A stretch of DNA of 64,000 nt from an uncultured Prevotellaceae bacterium (GCA_900315455.1 OMZE01000027.1:1-64000), one strand, 5' to 3'. Positions 9,242 to 19,056 are shown, numbered from the stretch's first letter. The notes: generated by a model from the sequence alone, not told the origin. Program-made: numbers and translations.

Positions 9242-9430
9242 CTATCGGGGACATCACCAGAGATATTGATGCTGTTTTTTTCGACATTTGCAAATGTCGA
9301 ATACGGATTCTTAGACCACAACCGATGGATGAGTCCTTTTTTATTGCAAAAATACTATTTTTTTTCTATTTGTATTCTTATGAAATAGAGGTTTTTCAAT
9401 CCGTGATGAAACAATTTGAATAAAAATGTA

Positions 9431-9438
9431 TAAATTTG
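9431..9438 (+). promoter_or_regulatory. Probable -7 element of the hsd operon
   Basis: TAAATTTG fits TAnnTTTG about 60 bp before hsdR in the divergent intergenic region. A good TTTG box at the right distance is not evident, so the call is tentative. Confidence 0.35.
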
Positions 9439-9496
9439 CATCCTAAATCAATATCATTGAGGAAAACCTATCCCCAATGGACAACCTACTATCGAC

Positions 9497-12313
9497 ATGA
9501 CCCAAAGCGAAGAAATACTGGAGCAAGGCCTTATCAACACTTTGAAGGAAATGGACTATGAGTTCGTTGCCATCAAGGAGGAAGAAAACCTATATGCCAA
9601 TTTCAAGGTGCAGTTGGAAAAACACAATCGCAAGGAATTGGCATTGCATGGCCGTGAACATTTCACCGACAAGGAATTTGAGAAGATATGCATTTATCTT
9701 GAAGGTGGTACACGTTTTGAGAAAGCCAAGAAACTCCGTGACCTCAAAGACTTCCAGTTGGAAAACGGCGAACGTGTTTGGATTGAGTTCATCGACAAGC
9801 AGCATTGGTGTCAGAATGAGTTTCAGGTCAGTAACCAAATCACTGTCGAAGGACGGAAGAAATGCCGTTACGACGTTACCATCCTCATCAACGGCCTACC
9901 CTTGGTGCAGATTGAACTGAAACGCCGTGGGGTGGAATTGAAAGAGGCCTACAATCAGATACAGCGTTACCACAAGACTTCCTTCCATGGCCTTTTCGAC
10001 TACATCCAGATATTTGTCATCAGTAATGGCGTGAACACCCGATACTTTGCCAACAATCCAAACAGTGGCTACAAGTTCACGTTTAACTGGACGGATGCCG
10101 AGAACGTTCCATTCAACGACCTCGGGATGTTTGCCCAGCTCTTCTTCGACAAGTGCAACCTCGGCAAGATGATCAGCAAGTACATCGTCTTGCACGAGGG
10201 CGACAAGTGCATGATGGTGTTGCGTCCCTACCAGTTCTACGCCGTGGAGCAGATTCTCGACCGTGTGCAGAACACCAACAGGAACGGTTACGTCTGGCAT
10301 ACCACGGGAGCAGGAAAGACACTCACCTCCTTCAAGGCAGCGCAGTTGGTCAGCGAGATAGATGGCATAGACAAGGTGATGTTCGTGGTTGACCGCCACG
10401 ATCTCGACACACAGACACAGTCGGAGTATGAAGCGTTTGAGCCAGGTGCCGTTGACAACACTGACAACACCTATCAACTGATAAAGCGTCTGAGTGGCGA
10501 CAGCAAGATTATTATCACCACCATACAGAAGTTGAATTGTGCCGTCACCCGTGACTATTACAACAAACACCTGCAAGAGGTGCGCAACAAGAAAGTGGTG
10601 ATGATATTCGACGAGTGCCACCGCAGCCATTTCGGCGAGTGCCACAAGAACATCGTCAGGTTTTTCAGCAACCTTCAAATCTTCGGTTTCACAGGAACAC
10701 CCATCTTTGTCGAGAACGCCAAACAAGACCACACGACCGCTGAGGTGTTCGGAGACTGTCTGCACCGCTACCTCATCAAGGATGCCATCGCCGATGAAAA
10801 CGTGCTTGGCTTCCTCGTGGAATACTACAAAGGTCAGCAGGATACTGATCTCTTTGATGAGAAACGTATGACGGAGATAGCGCAGTTTATCCTCAACAAC
10901 TTCAACAAATCGACTTTCGATGGTGAGTTCAACGCACTTTTCGCTATCCAGTCCGTTCCCATGCTCTTGAAATACTACAAGATATTCAAGTCGCTCCATC
11001 CCAAAATCAAAATCGGCGCAGTGTTCACCTATACGGCAAATGAGAGTCAGGATGACGACCAGACAGGTATGAACCAGGGCTTTGAGGATGAAGCCGTAAC
11101 ATCGGACGAGCTGCAAGCCATCATGGACGATTACAACGCCATGTTCGGCACGGGCTTCACGACAGAGAACTTCAGCGCGTACTACGATGACATCAACTTG
11201 CGTATGAAGAAGAAAAAGGCCGACATGGAACCGCTTGACCTCCTTTTGGTCGTGGGAATGTTCCTGACCGGATTTGATGCCAAGAAGTTGAACACGCTCT
11301 ATGTCGACAAAAACCTGGAATACCATGGGTTGTTACAGGCTTTCAGCCGAACGAACCGTGTGCTGAACGAAAAGAAACGTTTCGGCAAGGTGGTCTGTTT
11401 CCGCAACCTCAAAGAAAATGTCGATGCAGCCATCAAGTTGTTCAGCAACAACCAGCCGAACGAGTTCATCATCCGGCCACCGTACAATGACGTAAAACAG
11501 GAGTTGAATGAACTGGCAACAAAATTCTTGGAGAAATATCCTGATGTGCAGTCGGTTGACCAACTGAAGAGCGAGTACGACAAGCGGGATTTTGTTTTGG
11601 CTTTTAGAGAACTGATCAAGAAACACGCTGAGATACAGATATATGAAGACTTTGAACCTTCTGACACAGACCTTGTGTTGACTGAACAGGAGTTCAACGA
11701 CTTCAAAAGCAAATACCTTGACCTAACTGTTGGTGTCATCAACCCAATTCTCGATGGTTCTCCAATGGCGGCAGATGATCTTTCAAGCCAAGGCGAGCAA
11801 GGCATGGAAGACATCGACTTCTGCTTGGAGCTTCTTCATAGTGATGTCATCAACGTGGCATATATCCTCGAACTGATAGCCGACCTCGACCCCGATGAGG
11901 AGGACTACCAGCAGAAACGCCAGCACATCCTCGACACCATGATTAAGGATGCCGTGATGCGCAACAAGTCAAAACTTATCGATGGATTCATCCGTGAAAA
12001 CGTGGATGAGGACAAGGTCGGGTTCCAACAGGCAAAGGCCGACGGGTCAATGGATTTGGAAAGCAGGTTGAATAACTACATTGAGACTGCGCGTAGCAAT
12101 GCCATTCACGACCTTGCCGTCTCTGAGGATATTGACGAGGCAGCACTTGTCAAGTTCATCTCGGAATTTGACTTCTTGCAACGTGGAAAACCAGAAATCA
12201 TCAAGAAAGCCATCAAGGCCAAGAAAGGATTGAAACTGCTGGAACGCACGGCCATGCAACGGCGTATCATTGACCAACTACGTGAAATCATCAACACCTA
12301 TAACTGGGACTAA
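9497..12313 (+). CDS. hsdR: HsdR, type I restriction endonuclease motor subunit
   Basis: 938 residues, the usual HsdR length. The N-terminal nuclease domain is visible with QIELKRRG near residue 138. The translocase follows with Walker A TTGAGKTLTS near 272, FDECHRSHFGE (DEAH-like box) near 371, and FTGTPIF near 397. HsdR uses ATP to translocate DNA and cuts it when HsdS-defined sites are unmethylated. It is first in an operon hsdR-hsdM-AAA_4-hsdS on the plus strand, with 31 bp to hsdM. The operon is divergent from the PIF1-mcrBC cluster. Confidence 0.95.
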   Translation: MTQSEEILEQGLINTLKEMDYEFVAIKEEENLYANFKVQLEKHNRKELALHGREHFTDKEFEKICIYLEGGTRFEKAKKLRDLKDFQLENGERVWIEFIDKQHWCQNEFQVSNQITVEGRKKCRYDVTILINGLPLVQIELKRRGVELKEAYNQIQRYHKTSFHGLFDYIQIFVISNGVNTRYFANNPNSGYKFTFNWTDAENVPFNDLGMFAQLFFDKCNLGKMISKYIVLHEGDKCMMVLRPYQFYAVEQILDRVQNTNRNGYVWHTTGAGKTLTSFKAAQLVSEIDGIDKVMFVVDRHDLDTQTQSEYEAFEPGAVDNTDNTYQLIKRLSGDSKIIITTIQKLNCAVTRDYYNKHLQEVRNKKVVMIFDECHRSHFGECHKNIVRFFSNLQIFGFTGTPIFVENAKQDHTTAEVFGDCLHRYLIKDAIADENVLGFLVEYYKGQQDTDLFDEKRMTEIAQFILNNFNKSTFDGEFNALFAIQSVPMLLKYYKIFKSLHPKIKIGAVFTYTANESQDDDQTGMNQGFEDEAVTSDELQAIMDDYNAMFGTGFTTENFSAYYDDINLRMKKKKADMEPLDLLLVVGMFLTGFDAKKLNTLYVDKNLEYHGLLQAFSRTNRVLNEKKRFGKVVCFRNLKENVDAAIKLFSNNQPNEFIIRPPYNDVKQELNELATKFLEKYPDVQSVDQLKSEYDKRDFVLAFRELIKKHAEIQIYEDFEPSDTDLVLTEQEFNDFKSKYLDLTVGVINPILDGSPMAADDLSSQGEQGMEDIDFCLELLHSDVINVAYILELIADLDPDEEDYQQKRQHILDTMIKDAVMRNKSKLIDGFIRENVDEDKVGFQQAKADGSMDLESRLNNYIETARSNAIHDLAVSEDIDEAALVKFISEFDFLQRGKPEIIKKAIKAKKGLKLLERTAMQRRIIDQLREIINTYNWD

Positions 12314-12344
12314 TTACAAGCACTAACAATCTTCTACTCATAAT

Positions 12345-13889
12345 ATGTCTGAAGACCTTCAACAAAAACTGCGCAGCCAACTATGGACTGTTGCCAACAC
12401 GCTGAGAGGAAACATGTCGGCAAGCGACTTCATGTATTTTTCCCTTGGTTTTATCTTCTACAAGTATCTGTCTGAAAAAATCGAGTTGTATGTCAATGAA
12501 GAACTGGAAGCCGATGAAACCACCTTTCAGGAAGTATGGGAAAGTGATGACGATGACATGAAATCCGAGATAAAGGAAATGTGTGTGGAGAATCTTGGGT
12601 ATTTTGTAGAGCCAGACTTTCTCTTCTCCACCATCATCGATGCAATCGGTCGTAAAGAGAACATCCTTCCCCATTTGGAGCGTTCATTGAAGAAAATCGA
12701 AGACAGTACCATTGGACAGGAGAGCGAAGACGATTTTGGCGGCCTGTTCTCCGACATCGACCTTGCCTCCCCCAAACTCGGAAAGACCGCCGATGACAAG
12801 AACCGTCTGATTAGTGACGTTCTTGTAGCTTTGAACGGTATAGATTTCGGACTGGAGGATGCAAGCGACATCGACATCCTTGGCGATGCCTACGAATATA
12901 TGATTGGTCAGTTTGCCGCTGGCGCAGGCAAAAAAGCAGGTGAGTTCTATACACCGCAAGAAGTCAGTCAAATTCTTGCTGAAATCGTCACCACAGGCAA
13001 GACCCGTCTGAAGAACGTCTATGACCCCACCTGTGGCTCTGGTTCTCTATTACTCCGAACAGCACGTAGTGGCAAGGCTGACAGCATTTTCGGACAGGAG
13101 AAGAATCCCACGACGTTCAACCTGGCCCGTATGAACATGCTGTTACATGGGGTGAAGTACAATGACTTCGACATCCAAAACGGGGACACCTTGGAGGCAG
13201 ATGCTTTCGGCGACCAAGAGTTTGATGCGGTGGTTGCCAATCCTCCCTTCTCTGCTGATTGGAGTGCCGCTGCGAAGTTCAACAACGACGACCGTTTCAG
13301 CAAGGCAGGTGTTCTTGCTCCAAGGTCAAAAGCCGACTATGCTTTCATCCTGCACATGATCTACCACCTCAACGATGGTGGCACCATGGCATGTGTGGCT
13401 CCTCATGGCGTGTTGTTCCGAGGGGCAGCAGAGGGGAAAATCCGTCAGTTCCTCATAGAGAAGCGCAACTACATCGATGCCATCATCGGCTTGCCAGCCA
13501 ACATCTTCTATGGCACCAGCATCCCCACATGTATCATCGTGGTAAAGAAATGCCGCAAGGAAGGTGACAACATCCTCTTCATTGATGCCAGCAAGGAGTT
13601 TGAGAAAATCAAGACACAGAACAAGCTCCGTCCCGAACATATACAGAAGATTATAGAGACATATCGGGAGCGCAAGGAGATTGAGAAATACAGCCACCTG
13701 GCTACGATGCAGGAAATCATCGACAACGACTATAACCTCAACATCCCCCGCTATGTTGACACCTTTGAGGAGGAGGAACCCATCGACATCCACGCTGTGA
13801 TGAAGGAAATCAAGGAACTGGAAGCGAAACGAGCCGACCTAGACAAAGAGATTGAGGTGTATCTGAAGGAGTTGGGTATTGTGGAATAA
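12345..13889 (+). CDS. hsdM: HsdM, type I N6-adenine methyltransferase subunit
   Basis: 514 residues. An N-terminal helical HsdM domain is followed by the methyltransferase core, with FYTPQEVSQ near residue 200, the SAM-binding DPTCGSGSLL near 227 and catalytic NPPFSADW near 298. With HsdS it methylates adenine at the sites protected from HsdR. It lies between hsdR and a non-canonical accessory gene (14 bp downstream). Confidence 0.95.
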   Translation: MSEDLQQKLRSQLWTVANTLRGNMSASDFMYFSLGFIFYKYLSEKIELYVNEELEADETTFQEVWESDDDDMKSEIKEMCVENLGYFVEPDFLFSTIIDAIGRKENILPHLERSLKKIEDSTIGQESEDDFGGLFSDIDLASPKLGKTADDKNRLISDVLVALNGIDFGLEDASDIDILGDAYEYMIGQFAAGAGKKAGEFYTPQEVSQILAEIVTTGKTRLKNVYDPTCGSGSLLLRTARSGKADSIFGQEKNPTTFNLARMNMLLHGVKYNDFDIQNGDTLEADAFGDQEFDAVVANPPFSADWSAAAKFNNDDRFSKAGVLAPRSKADYAFILHMIYHLNDGGTMACVAPHGVLFRGAAEGKIRQFLIEKRNYIDAIIGLPANIFYGTSIPTCIIVVKKCRKEGDNILFIDASKEFEKIKTQNKLRPEHIQKIIETYRERKEIEKYSHLATMQEIIDNDYNLNIPRYVDTFEEEEPIDIHAVMKEIKELEAKRADLDKEIEVYLKELGIVE

Positions 13890-13903
13890 AAAGCAATCAG
13901 CGT

Positions 13904-15505
13904 ATGACAATTGATGATATAAAGTCTATCATTGCAACAGACGAGACCCGAACTCTGGAACTGAAAAAGACGACGGGAGAACTGAAGGATGGAATGCATT
14001 CGGCATGTGCTTTTCTGAATACTGATGGTGGCTGGCTCATTATCGGTGTTCTACCCAAGTCACTGAAAATAGTTGGGCAACAGGTAACAGACAGTACACG
14101 TCAGGAGATAGCGAACGCACTTGCTGGACTGGAACCTGCCATTGATGTTAAGGTCGAGTATATAGATGTGCCTGAACATCCTGGCAATCAAGTCATAGCC
14201 ATGCACTTTGATCCATGGGTATGGGGGCATGTCCCATATACTTGTAAAGGGCGTCCTTATTTCAAAGTGGAGAGCACAACGAAGGTTATGCCACGTGAAA
14301 TGTACGATGAACGTTTACGCCAGAGCAAACCACAATTCTTTGCATGGGAGCGTCAAGAGGCTGATGGGGTTACCATCACCGACCTTGACGAAGCCAGAAT
14401 ACGGGGAGCTGTTCGTTTGGGCGTGGAAAGTGGACGTTTGAATGGAACCGCTATGACAGAGACAATAAATACTTCGCTTCAAAAGTCGGGACTGCTTAAC
14501 GATGGTAAACTGAACAATGCTGCCGTAATGCTCTTCACCAAGAAGCTATATGGCTATCCACAGTTGCGCTTGCGCATGGCTCGTTTCCGTGGCACGGGAA
14601 AGAATGAATTTGGTGACAATCAACAGGCAGAAGGCAACTTTTTTGATCTTCTTGATGCAGGTATGTCATTCCTCTTCAAACACCTCAATTTGAGCGGAAA
14701 AATTGTGGGGCTTCGTCGCATGGAGCAACTTGAAATACCTGTAGAAGCATTGCGCGAAACGCTTGTGAATGCCCTGGCACATCGCCGATACGACCAACCT
14801 GGCACATCTGTTGGCATTGCCATCTATGACGACCGTGTAGAGATTGAGAATCCAGGTGTACTTCCTCCAGAACTGACTCCAGAGACTATCAAACAGCCTC
14901 ACAATTCCCATCCATACAATCCGTTGATTGCCACCTTCCTCTACAAGAGTACCTTCCTTGAAAGTTGGGGTTCAGGTGTCCGTCGTATAATAGATTCTTG
15001 TGCTGATGCAGGTGTTGAGGAACCAACTTGGCACATTAATTCTAATTTCGTGTGGGTTACGTTCAAACGTCCTGCAGATAAGTCAAGCTATACTAAGGAG
15101 GGTACAACTACCACCCAAAAACAAAGGGATTCTGAAAAACAAAGGGGTTCTGAAAAACAAAGGGGTTTTGAAAAACAAAGGGGTTTTGAAAAACAAAGGG
15201 GTATAAGTTCCGAAAAGGATACAAGTTCAACACAGGGTACAAGTTCCGAAAAACAAAAGGGTTCCAAGTTTATCTTGAAAATGATTGAAGTGATGAACTA
15301 TGAGTATATGAGTGTACCAGAAATCATGGAAAAGACAGGTCGAAAGAATCGTATATATTTTAATGAAAAATACATCAAACCCGCTTTGAAACTTGGAATT
15401 ATAGAGAGGAAATATTCTGATCAGCCTTTCCATCCATATCAGCGATACCGCCTGACAGAGAAAGCTATGCACCTAAAGTATTCACAATCATCAGAGGAAC
15501 AATGA
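13904..15505 (+). CDS. Schlafen-AAA_4/HATPase_c_4 ATP-binding protein inside the hsd operon
   Basis: 533 residues. The AAA_4 (AlbA_2, Schlafen-like) domain occupies about 10-130 (TLELKKTTGELKDG, LNTDGGWLIIGV). A GHKL-type ATPase core lies at about 270-390 (RETLVNALAHRRYDQPG, ESWGSGVRRI). A glutamine/lysine-rich linker of 6-residue repeats follows (about 405-435), then a C-terminal winged helix. Such proteins are often transcription regulators or defence accessories; the role here is unproven. It starts 14 bp after hsdM and its stop overlaps the hsdS start (ATGA), so it is translationally coupled to the specificity gene. A decayed relative is at 9083-9241. Confidence 0.8.
   Translation: MTIDDIKSIIATDETRTLELKKTTGELKDGMHSACAFLNTDGGWLIIGVLPKSLKIVGQQVTDSTRQEIANALAGLEPAIDVKVEYIDVPEHPGNQVIAMHFDPWVWGHVPYTCKGRPYFKVESTTKVMPREMYDERLRQSKPQFFAWERQEADGVTITDLDEARIRGAVRLGVESGRLNGTAMTETINTSLQKSGLLNDGKLNNAAVMLFTKKLYGYPQLRLRMARFRGTGKNEFGDNQQAEGNFFDLLDAGMSFLFKHLNLSGKIVGLRRMEQLEIPVEALRETLVNALAHRRYDQPGTSVGIAIYDDRVEIENPGVLPPELTPETIKQPHNSHPYNPLIATFLYKSTFLESWGSGVRRIIDSCADAGVEEPTWHINSNFVWVTFKRPADKSSYTKEGTTTTQKQRDSEKQRGSEKQRGFEKQRGFEKQRGISSEKDTSSTQGTSSEKQKGSKFILKMIEVMNYEYMSVPEIMEKTGRKNRIYFNEKYIKPALKLGIIERKYSDQPFHPYQRYRLTEKAMHLKYSQSSEEQ
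15117..15206 (+). repeat. Five tandem 18-bp units in the AAA_4 gene
   Basis: Units of AAAAACAAAGGGGTTCTG with small changes, in frame, encode repeated EKQRG(S/F). Unit loss or gain would change linker length by six residues without frameshift. Units three and four are identical, as expected for recent slippage. Confidence 0.85.
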
Positions 15506-16836
15506 CTATGGCTACAGATAGCAAAAATAGAATCCCCAATTTTTCGAGTGAGCGAGAGCAGAACGAAGCTTGTTCAGACTCTGCCGAGCATGAGAAAAAT
15601 CAAGGAAAGCATTTCCTTAATGCGCCCGATTTGAGATTCCCGGAGTTTACAGGGGAGTGGCAGCGAACGACATTTGGCGAATGTTGTACGCCTCTTGAAT
15701 ATGGCATGAACGCTCCCGCCAAAGAATACGATGGAAAGAATAAGTATATACGAATAACGGACATTGACGAAGACACATGTACTTATAAGAGCGATGATAT
15801 AGTTTCGCCAAACGCAGTGTTGGAGGACAAATACAAAGTTAAGAAAAATGATATTCTTTTTGCCAGAACAGGAGCGAGTACAGGTAAAGCATACCTGTAT
15901 GATGAACAAGATGGACTTATGTACTATGCAGGTTTCCTTATCCGTGGGAATGTTAAGAAAGACTACAACTCTAAGTTCGTCTTTCTTCAAACACAAACTC
16001 AGAAATACAAGAAATGGGTTGATATAATGTCGATTCGCTCGGGACAACCTGGTATAAACTCACAAGAATATTCCAGTTATAAGTTCCGTGTTCCTCCCTC
16101 AAAAACAGAGCAAGATAAAATTTCATCATTGTTCGCTTTGTTGGATGAACGTATCTCAACCCAAATCAGGGTAATTGACAAACTTAAATCCTTAATGCAA
16201 GGACTGAACAATGAATTGATGGATAATCCTAAATGGGCCAAAGTATATGTAGGTGATTTTATGGAGTTCTTTACTACTAATTCACTTTCATGGGAACAGT
16301 TGTGTTTTGACAAAGGACAGGTACATAATCTTCACTACGGTCTGATACATAGAGGACTGCCAACAATGGTTGACTGCCAACAAATCTCTCTTCCCTATAT
16401 AAAAGAAGGTTCCTTACCCAAGCAATACGTTATTTGTAAAGATGGTGACGTAGCTTTTGCTGATGCTTCAGAAGATACAACAGAAGTCGGAAAAGCAGTG
16501 GAACTAACCAATATAAAGAATCAAGATGTTGTTTGTGGACTCCACACAATACATGGTCGTGATGTCAAGAACATGACGGTCGGAGGTTTCAAAGGTTTCG
16601 CATTCAACAGCAAGTATTTCCACGACCAACTACGTCGCATAGCCCAGGGGTCAAAGGTTTACTCCATCAATACCGACAACTTAAAATCCTGCCACCTCTA
16701 CATCCCCTCTATTGAAAAACAACAAAAAATAGTTGGTCTACTAAGTTGTTTGCAAGACAAAATAGAAATTTCGGAACAAGAACTTCATGCCTATGAGATT
16801 CAGAAGAAATTCTTGCTAAAAGGGCTATTCATATAA
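15502..16836 (+). CDS. hsdS: HsdS, expressed type I specificity subunit
   Basis: 444 residues with two target-recognition domains (about 50-190 and 245-395), each followed by a helical spacer; the central conserved segment ALLDERISTQIRVIDKLKSL lies near 207-232. HsdS decides which bipartite sequence the complex methylates and cuts. The first ~40 residues, including the start codon, lie outside the invertible segment. Two stretches in the gene, at 15622-15649 and 16159-16178, recur inverted in the silent cassette at 16838-18014. The gene starts inside the stop codon of the upstream ATP-binding gene. Confidence 0.95.
   Translation: MTMATDSKNRIPNFSSEREQNEACSDSAEHEKNQGKHFLNAPDLRFPEFTGEWQRTTFGECCTPLEYGMNAPAKEYDGKNKYIRITDIDEDTCTYKSDDIVSPNAVLEDKYKVKKNDILFARTGASTGKAYLYDEQDGLMYYAGFLIRGNVKKDYNSKFVFLQTQTQKYKKWVDIMSIRSGQPGINSQEYSSYKFRVPPSKTEQDKISSLFALLDERISTQIRVIDKLKSLMQGLNNELMDNPKWAKVYVGDFMEFFTTNSLSWEQLCFDKGQVHNLHYGLIHRGLPTMVDCQQISLPYIKEGSLPKQYVICKDGDVAFADASEDTTEVGKAVELTNIKNQDVVCGLHTIHGRDVKNMTVGGFKGFAFNSKYFHDQLRRIAQGSKVYSINTDNLKSCHLYIPSIEKQQKIVGLLSCLQDKIEISEQELHAYEIQKKFLLKGLFI
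15622..15649 (+). repeat. Inversion repeat 1, expressed-gene copy
   Basis: 28 bp encoding APDLRFPEF at the N-terminal edge of the first recognition domain. Its exact inverse is at 17987-18014. It marks the outer crossover of the hsdS inversion system. Confidence 0.85.
16159..16178 (+). repeat. Inversion repeat 2, expressed-gene copy
   Basis: ACCCAAATCAGGGTAATTGA in the central spacer between the two recognition domains, exactly inverted at 17448-17467. It would allow exchange of the second recognition domain alone. Confidence 0.8.
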
Positions 16837-17447
16837 GTTACACAAACATTGCTGTTAGTAGATACTGTCTTTGCTGTTGTAACTTGGAAAGGTAGCATTC
16901 TTCTATTCTTATCTTTTCTTCCCATAATTGCATAACTTGCACAATATGTTGCTGATGGGATATAGATGGGATTTCAATCTTTAGCTGAAGAAACTCTTCA
17001 ACACTGATAGAACGACCGTCACGGATTCCATAGGTAACGATACGTAAGGAATTTATAAATTTCTTGGATGTGAAGTAATACTTCAAAAATGCAGGTGACA
17101 ATTTATCTTTAGGCACCAGTATCGTATAAGCAGGGCTGCATACACCTAATTTTTCTGAATATGCGAAACCGCCTTGAAATGAACGTAGGTGTATTACATA
17201 TTGATTAGGACGGACTATCTTATAATTGATAATAGAAGAAGAGTTGAATTTGATGTCTATATTCAACTCATTTCGTTCTATCATACCATACTCCTGACTG
17301 GCGGATAACACGTTAGAGTATTGCAATTTATTGTTTCGTTCGTTGGAGATAGTAAAGAGGTCTGCATATTTGTATGTTAGCCAATCTTCTTTTCCTGATG
17401 GATTATACAATTGTTGACAAATGGCATCAGATAGAGATTTCAAGTCC

Positions 17448-17467
17448 TCAATTACCCTGATTTGGGT
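17448..17467 (-). repeat. Inversion repeat 2, silent-cassette copy
   Basis: Exact 20-bp inverse of 16159-16178, in the central spacer of the silent cassette. Confidence 0.8.
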
Positions 17468-17662
17468 AGTAATGCGTTTGTCTATAAATGTCAACAATTC
17501 TGACACCTTTCTTTGTTCAGGAAGTTGAGGAATAGAAAACTTAAACGATTTTATTTGCTCAAAATTAAGTCCCTGTCTGTTCCCTCCTGCTTGAAAACTA
17601 TCTATTTGTTTTTGTCCTTTATCGGACAATAACAAACAACTTAGATAATAGGGAAGTATCTC

Positions 17663-17670
17663 TTTTTTTT
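17663..17670 (-). repeat. A8 homopolymer in the silent hsdS
   Basis: Eight consecutive A on the coding strand at the exact point where the reading frame breaks. Seven would restore the gene. Such tracts are prone to replication slippage and to sequencing error. Confidence 0.8.
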
Positions 17671-17986
17671 GGCCTTACAATACAAACATGCTGATTAACA
17701 TTTCCACCGACGACAGTGTTTGAAGCCACACTGCATCTACCAATTGAGGCACCTGTTATATTAAGCAAAACATCACCGTTTTGAATTTCTGTAGCAATCT
17801 GTTTTTGATGCGTTTCCTCATCAATGTAGGCTATATCTTCCAAATATAACTGTCCATTGCCAACATTCTGACTCCTCACAAATGGATGACCTTCTGTAGT
17901 ATAGACGCATTCCCCGCCTTTAGGTGTGACACCACTTCCTATCTTACTTGTCAATCGACCGATTCTTGTTAATTTGTAATCCCCAC

Positions 17987-18014
17987 TAAACTCCGGGAAT
18001 CTCAAATCGGGCGC
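17987..18014 (-). repeat. Inversion repeat 1, silent-cassette copy
   Basis: Exact 28-bp inverse of 15622-15649. It lies at the promoter-distal edge of the invertible segment, 79 bp from the start of the recombinase gene. Confidence 0.85.
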
Positions 18015-18092
18015 TTTTCATACAAAAAAACTCCAATTATCTTTTCCCTATTATTATTACATAATTACATAACCCTTTAAAACAAGATTAAT

Positions 18093-19019
18093 ATGGAAAA
18101 GAAAAGTACAATTAGAGAGGTGTCTGTCCTTTGGAAAAAGGACAAACAACAGTATGTGAAGCAGTCCACTCTCTCTGCTTACTCGCTCATTTTAGAGAAT
18201 CACATACTCCCAACGTTTGGTGACAAGCAACAGCTTGTGGAATCGGATGTACAGAAATTTGCCTTGCAAAAGCTACATGATGGTCTCAGCCAAAAGACGG
18301 TGAAGGATATACTCATCGTCTTGAAGATGTTACAGAAGTTCGGAGCAAAAAATGGATTCATCCCCCTATCGGATTGGAGTATCAAATACCCTACGGAACA
18401 AACAAAAGGAGAATTGAATGTGCTTAGTATTGCCCATCAACGACGTATCATGCAATATGTTCAAGAAAACTTCACATTTCGTAATCTCGGCATATATATC
18501 TGTTTAAGTACAGGCATGAGAATTGGTGAAGTTTGCGCATTGAAATGGTGTGATATTAATCTGACAACGGAAACCATAAGTGTAAATCGCACCATAGAAC
18601 GCATCTATGTCATTGAAGATAACAAGCGACACACAGAATTGGTGATTGGTACACCAAAAACAAAGAATTCCATCCGCGAAATCCCTATGAGTCGTGAACT
18701 GATTAAAATTATTCGTCCATTAACAAAAGTGATGAATAAAAATTTCTTCATCCTCACCAATGAAGCAAAGCCAACTGAGCCGCGCACCTATCGTAACTAC
18801 TACAAGCAGTTGCTAAAGAAACTCAACATACCTTACTTGAAATTTCACGGCCTTCGCCACTCGTTCGCAACGCGATGTATTGAAAGCCAATGTGATTACA
18901 AGACGGTGAGTGTCATCCTTGGTCACGCCAACATCAGCACCACACTCAATCTTTATGTGCATCCAAATATGGAACAAAAGAAGAAGTGTATCAATAAGAT
19001 GTTCAAGGCATTGAAATAA
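18093..19019 (+). CDS. Tyrosine recombinase, probable hsdS invertase
   Basis: 308 residues with all canonical catalytic boxes: STGMRIGEVCALKW (first arginine) near 145, FHGLRHSFATR near 255, and LGHANISTTLNLYVH with the nucleophilic tyrosine near 290. An N-terminal SAM-like domain precedes them. It sits directly beside the silent hsdS cassette, the arrangement seen in known Bacteroidetes type I shufflons, so inverting the hsdS segments is its likely job (inference). Unlike the island integrase it keeps every active-site residue. Confidence 0.85.
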   Translation: MEKKSTIREVSVLWKKDKQQYVKQSTLSAYSLILENHILPTFGDKQQLVESDVQKFALQKLHDGLSQKTVKDILIVLKMLQKFGAKNGFIPLSDWSIKYPTEQTKGELNVLSIAHQRRIMQYVQENFTFRNLGIYICLSTGMRIGEVCALKWCDINLTTETISVNRTIERIYVIEDNKRHTELVIGTPKTKNSIREIPMSRELIKIIRPLTKVMNKNFFILTNEAKPTEPRTYRNYYKQLLKKLNIPYLKFHGLRHSFATRCIESQCDYKTVSVILGHANISTTLNLYVHPNMEQKKKCINKMFKALK

Positions 19020-19056
19020 ATGTATAAACAGTAGAAGTCCCGTTAATAGTTGGCAC

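Larger units (their letters stand above)
16838..18014 (-). pseudogene. Silent hsdS cassette, frameshifted at an A8 tract
   Basis: Convergent with hsdS and ending 2 bp from it. It encodes a full pair of recognition domains but no start region of its own upstream of inversion repeat 1, so it is a storage cassette. The two reading frames (18005 to 17619 and 17635 to 16838) join if one A is removed from the run of eight A (plus-strand T at 17663-17670): the restored reading is RPKK-EILPYYLSC. The N-terminal part has FRSQN-like and LLNITGASIGR motifs; the central part reads FIDKRITTQIRVIEDLKSL. Confidence 0.85.

Noticed and set aside
15117..15206. Five regular repeats, considered as a CRISPR array
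   Set aside because: There are no spacers; the 18-bp units are contiguous and in frame within a protein-coding gene.
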